A stretch of DNA of 64,000 nucleotides from Heterocephalus glaber (GCF_000247695.1 NW_004624843.1:2913431-2977430); one strand, 5' to 3'. Positions 36,165 to 48,800 are shown, counted from the first letter of the stretch. The notes: generated by a model from the sequence alone, not told the origin. Numbers and translations: made by a program.

Positions 36165-36701
36165 AAAACTAAAGCACTCCTAATATACTTACACGATTTA
36201 AAATGGGATCTGTGTTCAGACCCCTCCCTGTTGGTACAAGTGCATGAGCAAAGGTTTGGAAAGGCTAGGATTCAAGACTGTCTTCTGCATCCTGGTACAA
36301 GACTTCCACCAGAGATGGTACGACCACAAGAGCAAAAAGTGGTTAAACTGAGGCTAGTGAGAAAATAAAATGCCCCATGATGATACACTGTCCCTTAAAT
36401 TGATTTTGCTTTATAGGCTGAGCCCCATCGTGGCAGATTATTTCTTAAAACATTTTGATCATCATAGCAGGAGCTATTTTAGAATTATATCGGCTCTTCT
36501 TAGGTGTGAATAAACGAAGTGAAACAGCGTGGTACAGGATCTAATGATTTCACCCCCACTCAGAACTCTCCTCCTAAACGGACCTAACTGGTGATAGTCC
36601 CCTAACCTAAAAGTCACTTTTTAGCCATCTCCCTCGGTTCACTGTCCCCACTGCACTGTCTTAAGGACCCCCACAGCTCCACTTCCTGAAAAGTTTTACA
36701 G

Positions 36702-36785
36702 CAGCTGAGGGTGTAGCTGAATGGGAGAGGGCGTTGAGGGTGTGGTTAGCATGCACCAGGCCCTGGCTCCATCTCCAGCACTGAA
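36702..36785 (+). mobile_element. ID-like tRNA SINE, divergent
   Basis: GCTGAGGGTGTAGCTGAATG, then GTTAGCATGCACCAGGCCCT and CTCCATCTCCAGCACTGAAG, follow the ID pattern (GCTGGGGATGTAGCTCAGTG, GCATGCACAAGGCCCTGGGT, CAATCCCCAGCACC). A GA-rich repeat replaces the A tail. Confidence 0.75.
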
Positions 36786-36880
36786 GGGGGCGGGGGGGAC
36801 ACAGAGACAGAGAGACACAGGGACAGAGAGGAGAGGAAGGGAGGGAGGGAGTGGGGAGAGAAGGAAAGGCAGGAGGAGAA
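36786..36880 (+). repeat. G/A-rich low-complexity repeat
   Basis: GGGGGCGGGGGGGACACAGA, then units of GACAGAGA and GGGAGGGA, purine-rich, probably expanded from the tail of the SINE at 36702. Confidence 0.8.
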
Positions 36881-37479
36881 GTGTTGGGCTCCTCTATGGG
36901 ATGGCATTTTTTTTCTCCTATCACAAACCATGGCCAGAAGGGGCTGAAATTGCACCAGCTCCATGGATGGAGTTCAGGCTCTGGTGGGGCAAAGTCAAAA
37001 GGAAGGGTAGACAGCAGTGGCTAATGACGTATGTTAAAATTATAACGTGTGCTTAATTGTTTCATTATTCTAAATGTAAAATTTTACCTTGTGCTTCATT
37101 TTCATAATTTTATTTATGAAATATATTAAGTATGGAGTTTCACAGATCTTGTTTTACATGTTCCTCCCAGTTTTTAAAATAGCAGTGTCTTGGGTGTGGT
37201 GCACGATTAATACTGACATTCTGCTGGGGTTGGTAATTGTCAGGAAACCTGAGGAATCAAATATAAACCTGACTGTAAATATGCATTTTACCAAAAGAAG
37301 ATACAGCACCTTCATCATATTCTCAAGCAGATTAATGATGGGAAAGTACAAAACATCATCTACAGAAAGTTCCTAGAAACAGAGCTGTAATGGCAACAGA
37401 AGTGAGCATTTTAAGGCTTTGATGCATATAGTAAATTCCCTTTCAAAATCACATTGCCCATTTTTATTCCCCCAAACTA

Positions 37480-37700
37480 TGTATGAGACCATTCCCGTAT
37501 CCTAGACATTTTTCAAAAAAGACAATCATCATTTTTATCGCCTTTACCAATTTGCCAGGTGAAAAGTTATTGTTACTTTTGGTTGGTGGTAAAACGGCAC
37601 TTTTTCACATGTTCATGTAATTCTTTCCTTTGTAAATGACCTGTTCAACTTCTCTACTCCTTTTTTTTCCCACAGTGGTTGTTTATCTTATTCCAAAATG
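37480..37700 (-). mobile_element. Possible old L1 fragment, reverse orientation
   Basis: TTTGCCAGGTGAAAAGTTAT, then TTTTTCACATGTTCATGTAA and CTTTGTAAATGACCTGTTCA, resembles reverse-complemented L1 ORF2/3' UTR with the phrase TTTGTGAATTGCCTGTTCA. Resemblance is moderate. Confidence 0.5.
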
Positions 37701-38764
37701 TATACTTCATTTTGTTTTACATCTCATTTCACTGGTGTAAATGTCCAGAACCGTGATAAGCAATACTGATGACAATGGCAATGTAGCTTGAATTTATTTG
37801 AAATGCAAAAACATCAGAAACATACCATGAAAACACATAACCACCCATATGAATTCAAACTTCTATGTTACCTATTAACTGAGGAGCTCAGATAACTGAT
37901 CACTGGGAACTATCTATTGTATAACAAACATGCTCTAATTTCTTCCCCAAGTTTAACAACTCTGGAGTCATGAAGTTCATTCGCTTATAATCAGATGACC
38001 ATAGGAAACTTTCTCACTGTATTCATGCTGTTTTTTAAAAATTTAATCAGGAGGAATCACTAAAAGTCACCGACAAAGAACACACATCATTATGGAAACA
38101 GTTTGCTGCATTACAATGCCATGCTATTGAAATGCCTTCTCCCAAAAGCACCTAATTCTCTAATATCTAGTTCAGTTTATTACTACCTTAGGAAAGTTTA
38201 TATATCAATGTATACACACGTACATATAAGTATTTATGTATAATTAACTTTATGCAGTCAGGATTCTATTATTATTGACCCTAGAAAAAGAAAACAAAAT
38301 GAAAAAAATACCCAAATAACAGTTATTTGTCTGCAGATTTTCTCCAAAATAACAGCTCCCAATTCTTTAAGTTATCTTGTGTTGTAATCTGAGCAGAAGC
38401 ACAATCACCGAAGCAAAATGAGAGAGACTAAAATTGCGCCCCACCATAAAAAGAACCGGCCTCCACATCTGTAAAATTCCCCCTCTGAGCATGCAGTCCT
38501 GAGCTTCACATCTCCCTCCTATATCGCAAGGCAAAATGAGGGCCATGACAGAGGAAAACCCAGAGATTTCTCTGGCTGTCACGCAGAAAGCCTTTCCAAC
38601 GGAGACCTATTACTGCTTGGTCCTACACTGAGCTGCAAGGGACTCAGGACCGCTGTAGTTGGAAAGCTGTGATTCTGAGGTAATTCAGACTGTACACATC
38701 TGGAGAGTTTCTATGAGTGCTCTACATTGCGTCATGGGTACTTAACAGCATTCTCTTTCTGAAG

Positions 38765-39590
38765 CTGCCAAATGATGGTGGATGACGAAAAGTCCTACGA
38801 AGCTGCAGCCATATGCGCTGGTGCTTGGGTAGACTGGCCCGGCGCCACAGGGGACCCACACAGGACGCCTGCAGGGATGTGCACGGCCTGCCGTCAGCCA
38901 TCTTGGCAAGTGTCCTGTCACAGGGTGTGAGTGAAGCTTAGAAAGAAGTCACTGCAGAACCTGAAGTGAATAAGCTCCACTCCACTATGGAGGCAATGGA
39001 ACAGGGTCACAATTTAAGACAAAACTCATGTGCTTAGAAGGCCATCACCATCACTGCTCTTCAAATAATATGTCCTTTGTTTGGCCATCTCTTTTTTTCT
39101 TCAGTTTTCCGTTGGAAAGAACTTCATGTTGTTTGAAAGATATTTTGAATAACTTAACCTGATTTATGGGCTCAATGAATATTCCCTTCTTTCACTCTTG
39201 TCGCCCCTCTTTTTAAAGAACTGCTTGCCTTACTTATTTCTAGGGTGATTTTTTTCTCCTTTTTATAGATCTGTGTAATACATTTTGAGGTGAAACTTAC
39301 TGGATTTTTTTCTAGTAAATTAAAGCATTTGACTATTACCCAGATTGATCTGTTGAATATTCGCTAGACTAGTTCTTGAAGCTAGGACATAAGATAAATC
39401 CCAAATGGCAGTACCTCATTGTTTACTTAGCTTTTGTACTTAAATTTTTCAGAGGAAAAAAATACTACTGTAAATTGTAAATAGTCAGTACAAACTATTG
39501 TATGTGAATCTGTGACCGTTGGCAATGTCATCTCAGAGGAGCAGATGAATAAAGTTTATTTACTATAAAAAATAAAGAAAAAACCACCTG
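38765..39590 (+). pseudogene. Candidate processed retrocopy, parent unknown
   Basis: From about 39060 the sequence looks like an mRNA 3' UTR. It is U-rich and repeat-free, with AATAAA at 39548-39553 followed within about 15 bp by an A-rich run (ATAAAAAATAAAGAAAAAAC). Upstream at 38765-38940 it is unusually GC-rich for this region (GGCCCGGCGCCACAGGGGAC) and contains a frame ending in LPSAILASVLSQGVSEA and a stop, but the frame is not open far upstream. These traits fit a retrocopied mRNA. I do not recognise the parent gene and found no target-site duplication, so this is tentative. It may instead be unique intronic DNA. Confidence 0.3.
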
Positions 39591-39871
39591 CCTCCCATAA
39601 TAGATTAGAAACCTGTCAGGTGGCAATAAACACAATATAAGAAAGCTGGGAAGAAAGTAGCTGTAGGACCCATTATATGGTAGTTTGACTCTATGTCTCT
39701 GAGTTCCTAATTTTCTTTTAGTTCTCTACATATATGTCAACTATTGCAAAATTCCTGGGTTCCCTAACGATTTTAGTCCCACTTGGTGGCCACTTAAGGT
39801 GTGAGTCCCTCTGCCTTCTTCTATTACTGCATTAGGAAATAAACTCAAATCCTCAACATAATTTTATAAAA

Positions 39872-39961
39872 CAGGGACTGCTGATGTAGCTCAGTGGTAA
39901 ATCACTTGCCTAGTATACATGTGGCCCTGGGCTTGATCCCCAGTACTACAAAACAAAAAAG
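39872..39961 (+). mobile_element. ID-like tRNA SINE
   Basis: GGGACTGCTGATGTAGCTCA, then GTGGTAAATCACTTGCCTAG and GGCTTGATCCCCAGTACTAC, plus an A-rich tail. A possible 7-bp duplication AATTTTA lies at 39860-39866 and 39962-39968. Confidence 0.88.
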
Positions 39962-40094
39962 AATTTTAATTCACTAAAAATATGAAAAAACACACAATAG
40001 CAAAAATAAAGCAACAGCAGTAGCTTTTGGATCCTAAGATATCTGATTTCTTATTACCTGAATCATGGCTTTAATAAAATAGCAAATGGATGGG

Positions 40095-40200
40095 CTAACT
40101 GAGCTGCGGTCTTGGGCTAATTACTTAATCTTGATTTCTTCATCTACAAAATGGCAGTGCCTTAAGCAGTTATTCTCTATCAGATTCTCAGAATATCACA
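40095..40200 (+). mobile_element. MIR SINE fragment
   Basis: TTGGGCTAATTACTTAATCT, then TGATTTCTTCATCTACAAAA and TGGCAGTG, matches the middle of MIR. Confidence 0.65.
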
Positions 40201-40245
40201 GTTAATAAATACACAATTGAAGCTAACAGTCCATTATGCAACAAA

Positions 40246-40580
40246 AACGTAGTAGTCTCCCCTTGTGTACTTGCTTTCCATGATTTTAGTTACCTATGGT
40301 CAACTGTGGTCCAACAATGTTAAATGGAAAATTTGAAAAAGAAACAATTCATAAGTTTTAAATGGCTTACTCTTTGGAATAATGTGATAAAATCTTGTTC
40401 TTTCTTGCTGTCTTCTGCCCAAGACATGAACCATTCCTTGTTCAAGGTATACACTCTGTATATACTACCTCCCTGTTAGTCACTTACTAGATGTTTCTGG
40501 CTGACTGTTGGGGTGACACAGTACTTGTATATATCTGTAGATTTAGGCATCCACTAGGAGGGGGTAGAATATTGCCCTAG
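40246..40580 (+). mobile_element. Tigger-type DNA transposon, internally deleted
   Basis: The left part has TGATTTTAGTTACCTATGGT, CAACTGTGGTCCAACAATGT, TTGAAAAAGAAACAATTCAT and CCTGTTAGTCACTTACTAG, in the order known from Tigger/MER2-group left ends. The right part begins near GTACTTGTATATATCTGTAG and ends with TTTAGGCATCCACTAGGAGG, equivalent to TTTCAGGCATCCACTGGGGG. The transposase segment is absent, so this is a short non-autonomous copy. Confidence 0.85.
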
Positions 40581-42108
40581 GAGATAAGAGGTGACCACTG
40601 AAATAATGCCTATGGTATAGAATTGTTGCAGGAAGGAAAGAAAATGATGTGCATAAATATTCAGCATAATGTCTACCTCCTGAAATCTTGTAAATACTTT
40701 CTGTTACAAACCAGTGTGGCCCAGCTTGCCTGTCCAGCTTGGATTCTTCTCCATCTTCAATTCTGTTTCTCGCTGGCTTACAAACCATTTTGTAGGTAAT
40801 ATGCTCCTCCTGTAACACTGACCTACATTCTTCACACTCTGTATAAAGCCAGACCTACACCAACCATCTCCCTTCAGAAAAGGGCTGGCAGCCTAGCATT
40901 CAAGTCCAGGGCCTATTTTAGTCTCCTGTTGAGCTAAGGGACAAGGAAACATAAGCTCAGCACCTCACAGATACCCCAAATCCTTGTGGCTTAGGCTACC
41001 CTTGCTCATCTTTTCTCAAGGACACTGGGTAGCGCCTGCTCTCCATGTCCCTACTTCTAGATTCTGCTACAGGTTTAGCAACATTCATGCTAAAATATTC
41101 AATTACAGGAATAGTTTATATATGAAAGCACACACACAGTTTTATGTGTGGACTCAAAGGTTACAACTGCCCAGGAGAGTGTATAGGCCAGAAATCACCT
41201 TAAAGCCACTCACACAGAAATAAAATTTGTACCAAATAAATTTCAGGTTTCTTTATGCTGGACATGTTGGGAAACTCTACAATTAAATATTCTATTTTAA
41301 AGAGAGTCCATTGTAACTAGCTTGCTTAGCAATAAGATTCCATAATCAGTTCCCATTCCTCCAGAGAGCTGATTAACCATTTACACTGCCACCAAGGACC
41401 TTCCCACCTAATTGCTGTTAGATAGGACTTGCCTTAGGGAGCCTTTTTCTCAACAAACAGAGATCGATAAAGCACTTGCTGCTTTTAAAACAGATTTATA
41501 TGTTGGTCTGTTTTCTTCCCCAGAAACCCTCATACATGAAATAAATTCACTTGGTAATCTATTGTCTAATTTGACCTATGGGAATTGCTCATTTCAAGCA
41601 TGAAGAAAAAAAATTGGGCTGAAATCTGCCTGGAGTTTAGCTGGCATCTAGCTGACTTGAGGAGGAAAATAATTCAAAAAAAACTCCAGGAGCTACTTCC
41701 ATGCGAATACTGACAGTGGGCTAAGAATAAAGCATGCAGAACTTTACTTCGAGCCATTGGGAAGTTTCCTTTATAAGAAATAATTTTGTTTAATAAAAGA
41801 TTCCAGTACTAAAATGTAGTCTTGTCTCAGACAACTTTTATTATTTTTCTATGTTTCACTTATAATTGTTGTGAAAACTGTATTTGAATAAGTAAATGAT
41901 GTGAAGTGACATTTTAGTCAACAATGGTTCAGAGCAACAAAAGCCTGTGCCTCAAAAATCTAATAGAACATTTATAAACTAACATAATATAACCCTTTAT
42001 GGATATAAAGACAGGTGTTTATCAATAAAATATCTGTGAAGCACATAAACTTATAGAAAGATGTAACACATATATACCATATTTCAGCTTTAATTGTATT
42101 AGTTTCTT

Positions 42109-42202
42109 TAATTTTTTTTTTTTGGTACTGGGAATTGAACTTAGAACCTTGCATTTGCCAGGCAGGTGTGTCACCCACCATTGGGCTAAATCCCCAGCCC
42201 AC
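42109..42202 (-). mobile_element. tRNA-derived SINE, reverse, 14-bp target-site duplication
   Basis: On the minus strand: GGGCTGGGGATTTAGCCCAA (A-box side), CTGCCTGGCAAATGCAAGG, AGTTCAATTCCCAGTACCAA (B-box side) and a poly(A) tail seen as T12 on the plus strand. Perfect TGTATTAGTTTCTT repeats lie at 42095-42108 and 42203-42216. Confidence 0.93.
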
Positions 42203-44781
42203 TGTATTAGTTTCTTAACTTGATATTTCTCATATATCTGGGTTTCTTGTTTGAGCTCCTACATCTATTAGAGAAAATGATTCAATTTGAATCCTATCAA
42301 AATTAGATTTTTCAAAAACTGTAAATTCAGAAATTATAAATATGTTACACTGACCAGAGAATGGAAAACAAGCATTTGCCCACTGGAAAGCAAGTATTTA
42401 GTGCTTGAAATATACCAGACACTGTGTGGGCACCTGGAGATGGAAGAGAATAAAATAAGCACAAATCTCTGCTTTGTGAAGGAGAGAGAAATCCCATCGT
42501 TTGCTCTACTGTGGTCCAGACTAAAAGTGGAGACTCCTGCCAGTCCCGGGGACTATGTCAGCCTCAGGGAAGGTCCCCCAGGAGCTGGCTGAACAGCCTC
42601 AGGAACATCCTCCTGTCCAACATAAGTTAGCTTTTCTACTTTCCAAACCGGAATACAGGTTTTGGGCATAAGAGGCAATGTCACTGTGTGGGTTTTTTTA
42701 GTTAACTTGAACAGTTGCCCTGAAGGGGCTTAATAATGAAATGTCAAGTAACTGCTCTCAAGAAATTTACTCTTTCTAAAGGTGCCCACAATAATGACAC
42801 AATGAATCAGTCATGGCACACCCATGAGCAAGGATTCAGGATCATCGGGGGGAAAGGTTTTAGGATTATGATGCAGAAATGTCTTTTGAATCTAAAATAA
42901 CTAAGAAATAAAACTTTTTTCCATCTCTCTCCACTTATTCGATCTTTGCTTTAATCATACAACTGCATGGTAACCAAGGATTAGATAATTATATATCAGT
43001 AAGTAATAGGTGGTTCTTATGTGCATGTGATGATACTAGGCAGGCTGGATGCAACAACAAAAAATAAAAATAAGAAAAGGGAAAGAAAAGAACTTACAAT
43101 CATATTGGAATAAACAAAGGTGAAGTCATCCTTTGCACTGCAAGCTAGGTGGTAATTAAGTGGTAAGTTTTTCGGTACAAACCATATACCCAACAGGAAG
43201 TCTAAGAAGAAAGGCTTCATGAGGTGGAGGTAGACGAATCTTCAACAAGAGTTAGTGCAGGTTAAGGAGAGTTTCTGCAATGAGTGTGGCTGAGGAGACA
43301 ATCCTGTGAAACGTGGCATGGAGAAGTCCACGTGACTGAAGCAGGATTTGTGTTTGGGGAAGAAGTGCTGGGTCATAATGCAAACATAAGAGATTATGGA
43401 AGCTCTCAGAACAGAGCTGCACTGCACAGCAGGCGGTGGGGAGTGGCAGAGAACCAAGTGAAACTTCATCTGTATTTAGACATCACTGGCATTACTGCCT
43501 TAGCTCTGCCTCCTGCTGGACAAGTGATAGCATTAGATTCTCCTAGGAGTGTGAATCCTACCGTGAACTGCACATGGAGGGATCTAGGTTACATGCTCCT
43601 GTGAATCTAATGGCTGACGGTGTGAAGTAGAGCTGAGGCAGTGATGCTAGTGCAGGGGCATGGAACTATTTTGTACTGCAAACATTTTTATTACTAATAA
43701 AAAAAGAAACATAATTGTCTTCCATGAAACTTGTCCCTGGTACCAAAACAGTTGCTGACTCCTGGTCTAGATGACTGGTAAGAGTCCACACCAGGTAAAA
43801 TCAATAATGGGAATACAAGGACCATGTGGTGAGAGTGAGTAAAATGATGAAAATGTGTTGGCAGTGAACAAAGTTGACCATAATAAGACAAGCCAGTCAT
43901 ACAGAAAAACGTTGCAGTGTGCTGCAGTGCAAAACTATGCATTGTCTAGACCCCGGAGAACCCCAGCAGCTCACCTGGCTGTGCAGCATTTTACAACTCC
44001 TACAAAAGTTGCAGGTCAATGATACCAACACAAAATAATTCTTGTATATAGATGTGCAGATTCTTTGTAATCCTCGATTCATGAGTGCATTCATAACACA
44101 TGAAAGTCAAAATTTGCTTCTTTCTGAAAACTGCCAGGTCACATGGCTCAGGGCTGGGTAGCTTGGCAGACGTCAGAATCAGGAAAAATGGAAAGAAGAA
44201 GAAAAACATATTCTTTAAAGAAAATGAGAGGCACGAGGTGGTGTCTGAGTAAGTACTGGGTACAATCCCAGCTCCCTCACCAAAGTCTCTTGCTCTGATT
44301 GCTCATGGCCAGTGTTCATGCTCGGAACATTTGCAAACCTCAAGAAACAGTGAAGCTACACTGGCTTGCCTGATGCAAGGAGAAAGACAATTAATGTTAG
44401 AAACCTGGGCCCTGAAACATGCGCTTCTGCACCGAGCTTCCCTCCCCAAACCAGCAGCTGATCTCCTAAAGTGGACTGCAGACACCAGCCTTTCTACCTG
44501 TGACTTATCTCCCTGCTTCAACCTTCCCTGAAGAGAAACCAGCCAAGAAAAACAAGACTAATTTAAAATGTTTGTAAAGCTTTTCCCTTTGCCCCACTAA
44601 GCCAAATTTAAAGAGTAAATGGAAGAATAAGCAGAGAAAATATTGCCTGGAAAAAGATAAAAAGTGGAGTTGCCCCAGACATGCTCCCCACCTCTGCCCG
44701 ATCTACATGTGGATAACTGAAAATTGCCTAGGACCATAACTATGCCTTGTCTAATCATGAAAGCCAAATAAAAGAAAACCA

Positions 44782-44866
44782 GGGGCTGGGGTGTCGCTGA
44801 GTGGTAAAGCATATGCTTAGCATAGAAAAGATCTTGAGTTTGATCCCCAGCCCCACCTCCACCCAA
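44782..44866 (+). mobile_element. ID-like tRNA SINE with 11-bp target-site duplication
   Basis: GGGGCTGGGGTGTCGCTGAG, then GCATATGCTTAGCATAGAAA and GAGTTTGATCCCCAGCCCCA. Perfect AAAGAAAACCA repeats lie at 44771-44781 and 44867-44877. Confidence 0.9.
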
Positions 44867-45119
44867 AAAGAAAACCAAATATCGGCTGTCTGTACATATA
44901 ATATATGTTTGGTTTGATAAACAAAATACACCAAGAGATAAGCTGAAGATAACATTGAACTCATATTTATGCAAACAAACTCACAAATGTTTCTGATGAT
45001 ACAGTATAGAGTCTGAAAATACAGCCACAGATGCTGAATTTGGATTTTCTTAGCCACACAATCTCATTTCAAGATGATAACTCATTCATACACTTTAAAA
45101 GTCTGCAAAACATTTCCCC

Positions 45120-45240
45120 AAAGGACATTTTTGTTAGCCCCAATCTTGTGAGTCAAGATTCCCATTCATGAGCAAGTAGAGACTGAGAGGTTGAACTTCC
45201 TTTCCAAGTGGATATAGCTATTGTTACGAGAGCTAGAACT
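45120..45240 (-). mobile_element. MIR SINE, reverse orientation
   Basis: TTAGCCCCAATCTTGTGAGT and AGAGACTGAGAGGTTGAACT correspond to reverse-complemented MIR (CCCCATTTTACAGATGAG, AGAGAGGTTAAGTAACTT). Divergent. Confidence 0.5.
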
Positions 45241-45448
45241 CAAGAAAATTTGGAATTCCAGGTAACACTTCATTAACCAGAAAGGGCAAATCATGTATGT
45301 ACTGTACAGGATCTGATTATTTTGAATACTAGTATACATCTATTCATGTATACTGTTCCTCACTTCCAAATGAAATCTCAGAGGCTGCTCTCATGAATAT
45401 TTTTTGAAGTTCCTGAATCCAGGTTTGCAAGTAATAAGAACACCAAGG

Positions 45449-45470
45449 AAAAAAAAAAAAAAAAAAAAAA
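45449..45470 (+). repeat. Isolated (A)22 tract with near-duplicate flanks
   Basis: Twenty-two consecutive A follow AACACCAAGG and precede CACAAAGG. No SINE or LINE body precedes them. The flanks ACACCAAGG and ACACAAAGG (the second borrowing the last A) agree at eight of nine positions, so this may be a poly(A)-only retro-insertion. Confidence 0.8.
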
Positions 45471-46220
45471 CACAAAGGCTCAACCTCTGATAGACTCATG
45501 CTCTCAACTAATGCCCCGGCCCTGTGCCATTTCTGTCCACAGTGGAGCTACATCACAAGCACAAGCACGTCAGTCTGGGGTGAACTGTTAGGCACCAATA
45601 CGGGCCATAGATAACAGACACACTGTTTTCTGTTAGACCCACTACCTGTCCATCTTTGCTTTTCAAACATATCCTTCTTGCAAGGAGGAATCATCTGGAT
45701 GATTAAGTGGTCTGTGTTTAAGAAACTAAACTCTGAAATGTAAAATCTAGCCAGCACATCAATAAGTCCTCAGTATAATGTAATATAAATAAATCTCCTT
45801 CCAAAAAGTGAAAATCTATTCCTCTGTGACTACAGCCCAGAATCAAATTGATCCTTTTACCTGATTTGGCTTTTTCCTCACCCCAATATAGCCATCAAGC
45901 AGTCTGATAATCGAAAAATGTTCATGCATTTCTTGCTAAAATCAATTTTCAGTGCAATAAATGGCACTGCCAGCATGATTAAAACAATTTTACCTCAATA
46001 TCCCTAGTGGTCCATACTCTGATATATTCTAACATTAGAGATCCATATTTCCTCATTTTTCATTCTTGAGGGAAAAAGGGGGGAGCAGAATCACTTGGTC
46101 CTTAAATAGCTAGAGGACACAGTTATCTATTTTGAGATAAGATTACTAGCTTTACTTGACCTAGCATTTTTCTAGGATCTTTTCTCCAAATGTAAAGTAA
46201 TATACACACAATTTTATCTT

Positions 46221-46308
46221 TTTCATTTTTTTTGGTAATGGGAATTGAACCCAGGGCCTCTCATTTGCCAGGCAGACACTGCACTGCTGAGCCACATCAG
46301 CAGCTCCT
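46221..46308 (-). mobile_element. tRNA-derived SINE, reverse, 15-bp target-site duplication
   Basis: Minus strand: GCTGATGTGGCTCAGCAGTG, TGTCTGCCTGGCAAATGAGA, GGGTTCAATTCCCATTACC, then an A-rich tail. Perfect ACACAATTTTATCTT repeats lie at 46206-46220 and 46309-46323. It shares the CTGCCTGGCAAATG segment with 42109, marking a subfamily. Confidence 0.92.
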
Positions 46309-48244
46309 ACACAATTTTATCTTCATAGAAATTATTATTTTTGTTGATCTCAAGATCTGATGAATGACATTGTAGCAACATCAGAAACAGACAACATCTT
46401 CACAACAACATGTAAGTTAATAAAAGCATTCACTTCTCATCTATGTTTCTGTCTAGTTCTCCTTCCTCCTGCAATAAAGGTACACACTGAAAGCAGAATT
46501 AAATCAGAGAAAATGTTTGCCATCATGAAAAATAAAATGATTTGTGGAAAAAATAGAATTTAGCAAGTAAAATACCTAAATGTTATATTGGGAATATCAC
46601 CAATGAATTATGAGTCCAGGTAAAATGATACAGCAGATTCTGCTAGGTCTTGGTATTTTTGTTTCAATTTTCCAGAAAGATGTTGAAAAAACATTTCAAG
46701 TTATACATGAAAGAATACAGTAATGCTCTTCTTAAAATCATGGTTGCAAAGACAGTGGATGCTGTTTTTCACCTCTACTCATTAACACCTGGATAACAGC
46801 AAGAAAATATTTAAAATCAGTATTCAATATGCTTTGGAAATGGACAATATCATGATGACCTAAATGTTTACAAAAGAATTAAAAGGGCAACTAGAAATAC
46901 AAAGCCTTTCTTTCTCTGAGGCCAGATACATTTAGCAAGGTCAACCGTGCTGAGGTGAATGGCTATGTGTCCCTTGGTGGCAGAGCAGCCAGAATAAATG
47001 TAATTCCCATCAGCTTGCAAGGAGTGGCTTATCTTGCATGGACAGCGGATTCTATAGAGCCATTTCCCAAACTCCATATTCTATCACCCCAGGATGAATA
47101 CACAATGAGACATTGTTGGAATTGTGCTTGGAAAATTACTAAAAATACATCAAGTATCTTTAGTATCCATTTTTAGTATGCTCTCTTTCTTTCCGGGAAA
47201 ATACTCCGTTCTGAAAAAGGAGAGAAGAGATGAGGACATGCAGCAATTCTGCAAGGGTCTTCCTTTGTTTGTTCTGGCACCTTGTAGCAGCTATTTGCTC
47301 TCTAGCCCAGAAGGTGCCCTGTAAAATCATTACTGATTACAACTCAGCGAAGTGCTAGTGCAGAGAAATACAATCCTTTTCTGCTAAATAAATGTTCAAA
47401 AAAGACAAGCTGGCTCTGATGTGAAGATGCCCCATGACAGACACACAATGCTGCTACAATCATTCTGGAGCTCACAGTGGTTTTCTTGAAGACGGATTTT
47501 AGTACGATGCGCTTTGCCAGCTGCTCATTTTCATTGGAGCCAAGTGTCACTGCACTTTCAAGGGGACTTAATAAGAATGCTAGGTCACAGATATGCCTTT
47601 GATAATACTCATTAAGTTAATTAAATGGAGAGTAATAACTCGAAACAAGTGAGCGACATGAAGGTAGATAGACTGGTTTTCCTGCCACTCATTATACTAA
47701 GTCCTTAAGATCAGTTTAACCATGATACATTCCTACAGAGAAAAAAGCTCCATAGCTATTTCACAATTTAAAGACTAACAAAGCCTTAAGAAACTAGGAA
47801 ATGTAGTGCAACCAAAAAGGGAAGAAAAGTGTGATAATATTTCAAAAAAGAGATGACTACGAAATTATATCTTGAATAATAACACGAATGTCTTTCTTCA
47901 GTCTCAATACACATTCTGTAAATGTAATCCAAGATTCAGCCCCAAACAAAACTAACTTAGAAATATGTATTCCTCTTCTTGAATATTTTCCATGGGATAA
48001 GATACAAAGGGAGGAATGAGTGAGCAATGAAGAAATAAATGAGGAATAGAATGGAACTTATGGAAGTGTATGGGGGGGGGATTAAGTTGTTTAAAAGTTA
48101 TATGGTTAATTTTTAAAGTACAATGGCAGCACTAGGACAAGATTGGTAAATTGTCACACATGGTGACTTGAATTCATGAAAAAGAATTCATGAAAAAGAG
48201 CTGACAGCTAAGTAAACAAGAAATGCCTGTATCTTTTATCTCTC

Positions 48245-48475
48245 TTTCATGGCCAGACCTGAAACCAATATTTACTGAATACCTTACTATACACTGGGCA
48301 CCAAGTTAGGTGTTTTTACATATGACCTCACACACATATTTCAGAATCATTACCACTTCCACATAACAACTGAGGAAGTTAAGTCTCTGAGAAGCAAATC
48401 AGTTGGTTTAGTTTCACAGGTTAAGCAACACCACCAGGACTGGTGCCCAAGGTCTTCTGAAACCAATTTCAGTTT
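48245..48475 (-). mobile_element. MIR SINE, reverse orientation
   Basis: TTACTATACACTGGGCACCA, ACATATGACCTCACACACAT, AACTGAGGAAGTTAAGTCTC and CACCACCAGGACTGGTGCCC follow the order of a near full-length reverse MIR. Confidence 0.75.
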
Positions 48476-48674
48476 GCTTTCTATGCATCCATGCTAAAAA
48501 GATTGGAGAAATGAACACTAAGTCAAATGGTTCTAGGTGACAAGTTTACTTTTTAATTGCCATTATGCGGACATTTCACATGAGGATTCTTGCAAATGCA
48601 CTTTGAGAAACCTGTCCCCAAATTTGTGAAATGATATCTTCATCTTACCTTGTTACATCCTCCAAAGCTGAACT

Positions 48675-48800
48675 TTTCTTCATTCAATATGTATTTACTA
48701 AGCACTTATACTGTGTGCCAGGGATTATGCTAGGCTTAGGTAACAGGAGTGGAGAATGCAGAGCTACAAGCTTTGCCTACGGTCAGCGTGGTATGGTTTG
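48675..48800 (-). mobile_element. L2 LINE 3' end, reverse orientation
   Basis: CATTCAATATGTATTTACTA, AGCACTTATACTGTGTGCCA and TATGCTAGGCTTAGGTAACA are the reverse-complemented L2 terminus. Confidence 0.8.

Noticed and set aside
43640..43770. Possible hAT or other DNA transposon end (CCATGAAACTTGTCCCTGGT)
   Set aside because: The phrase resembles a common old repeat end, but the match is short and I could not place boundaries, so it is not listed as a feature.
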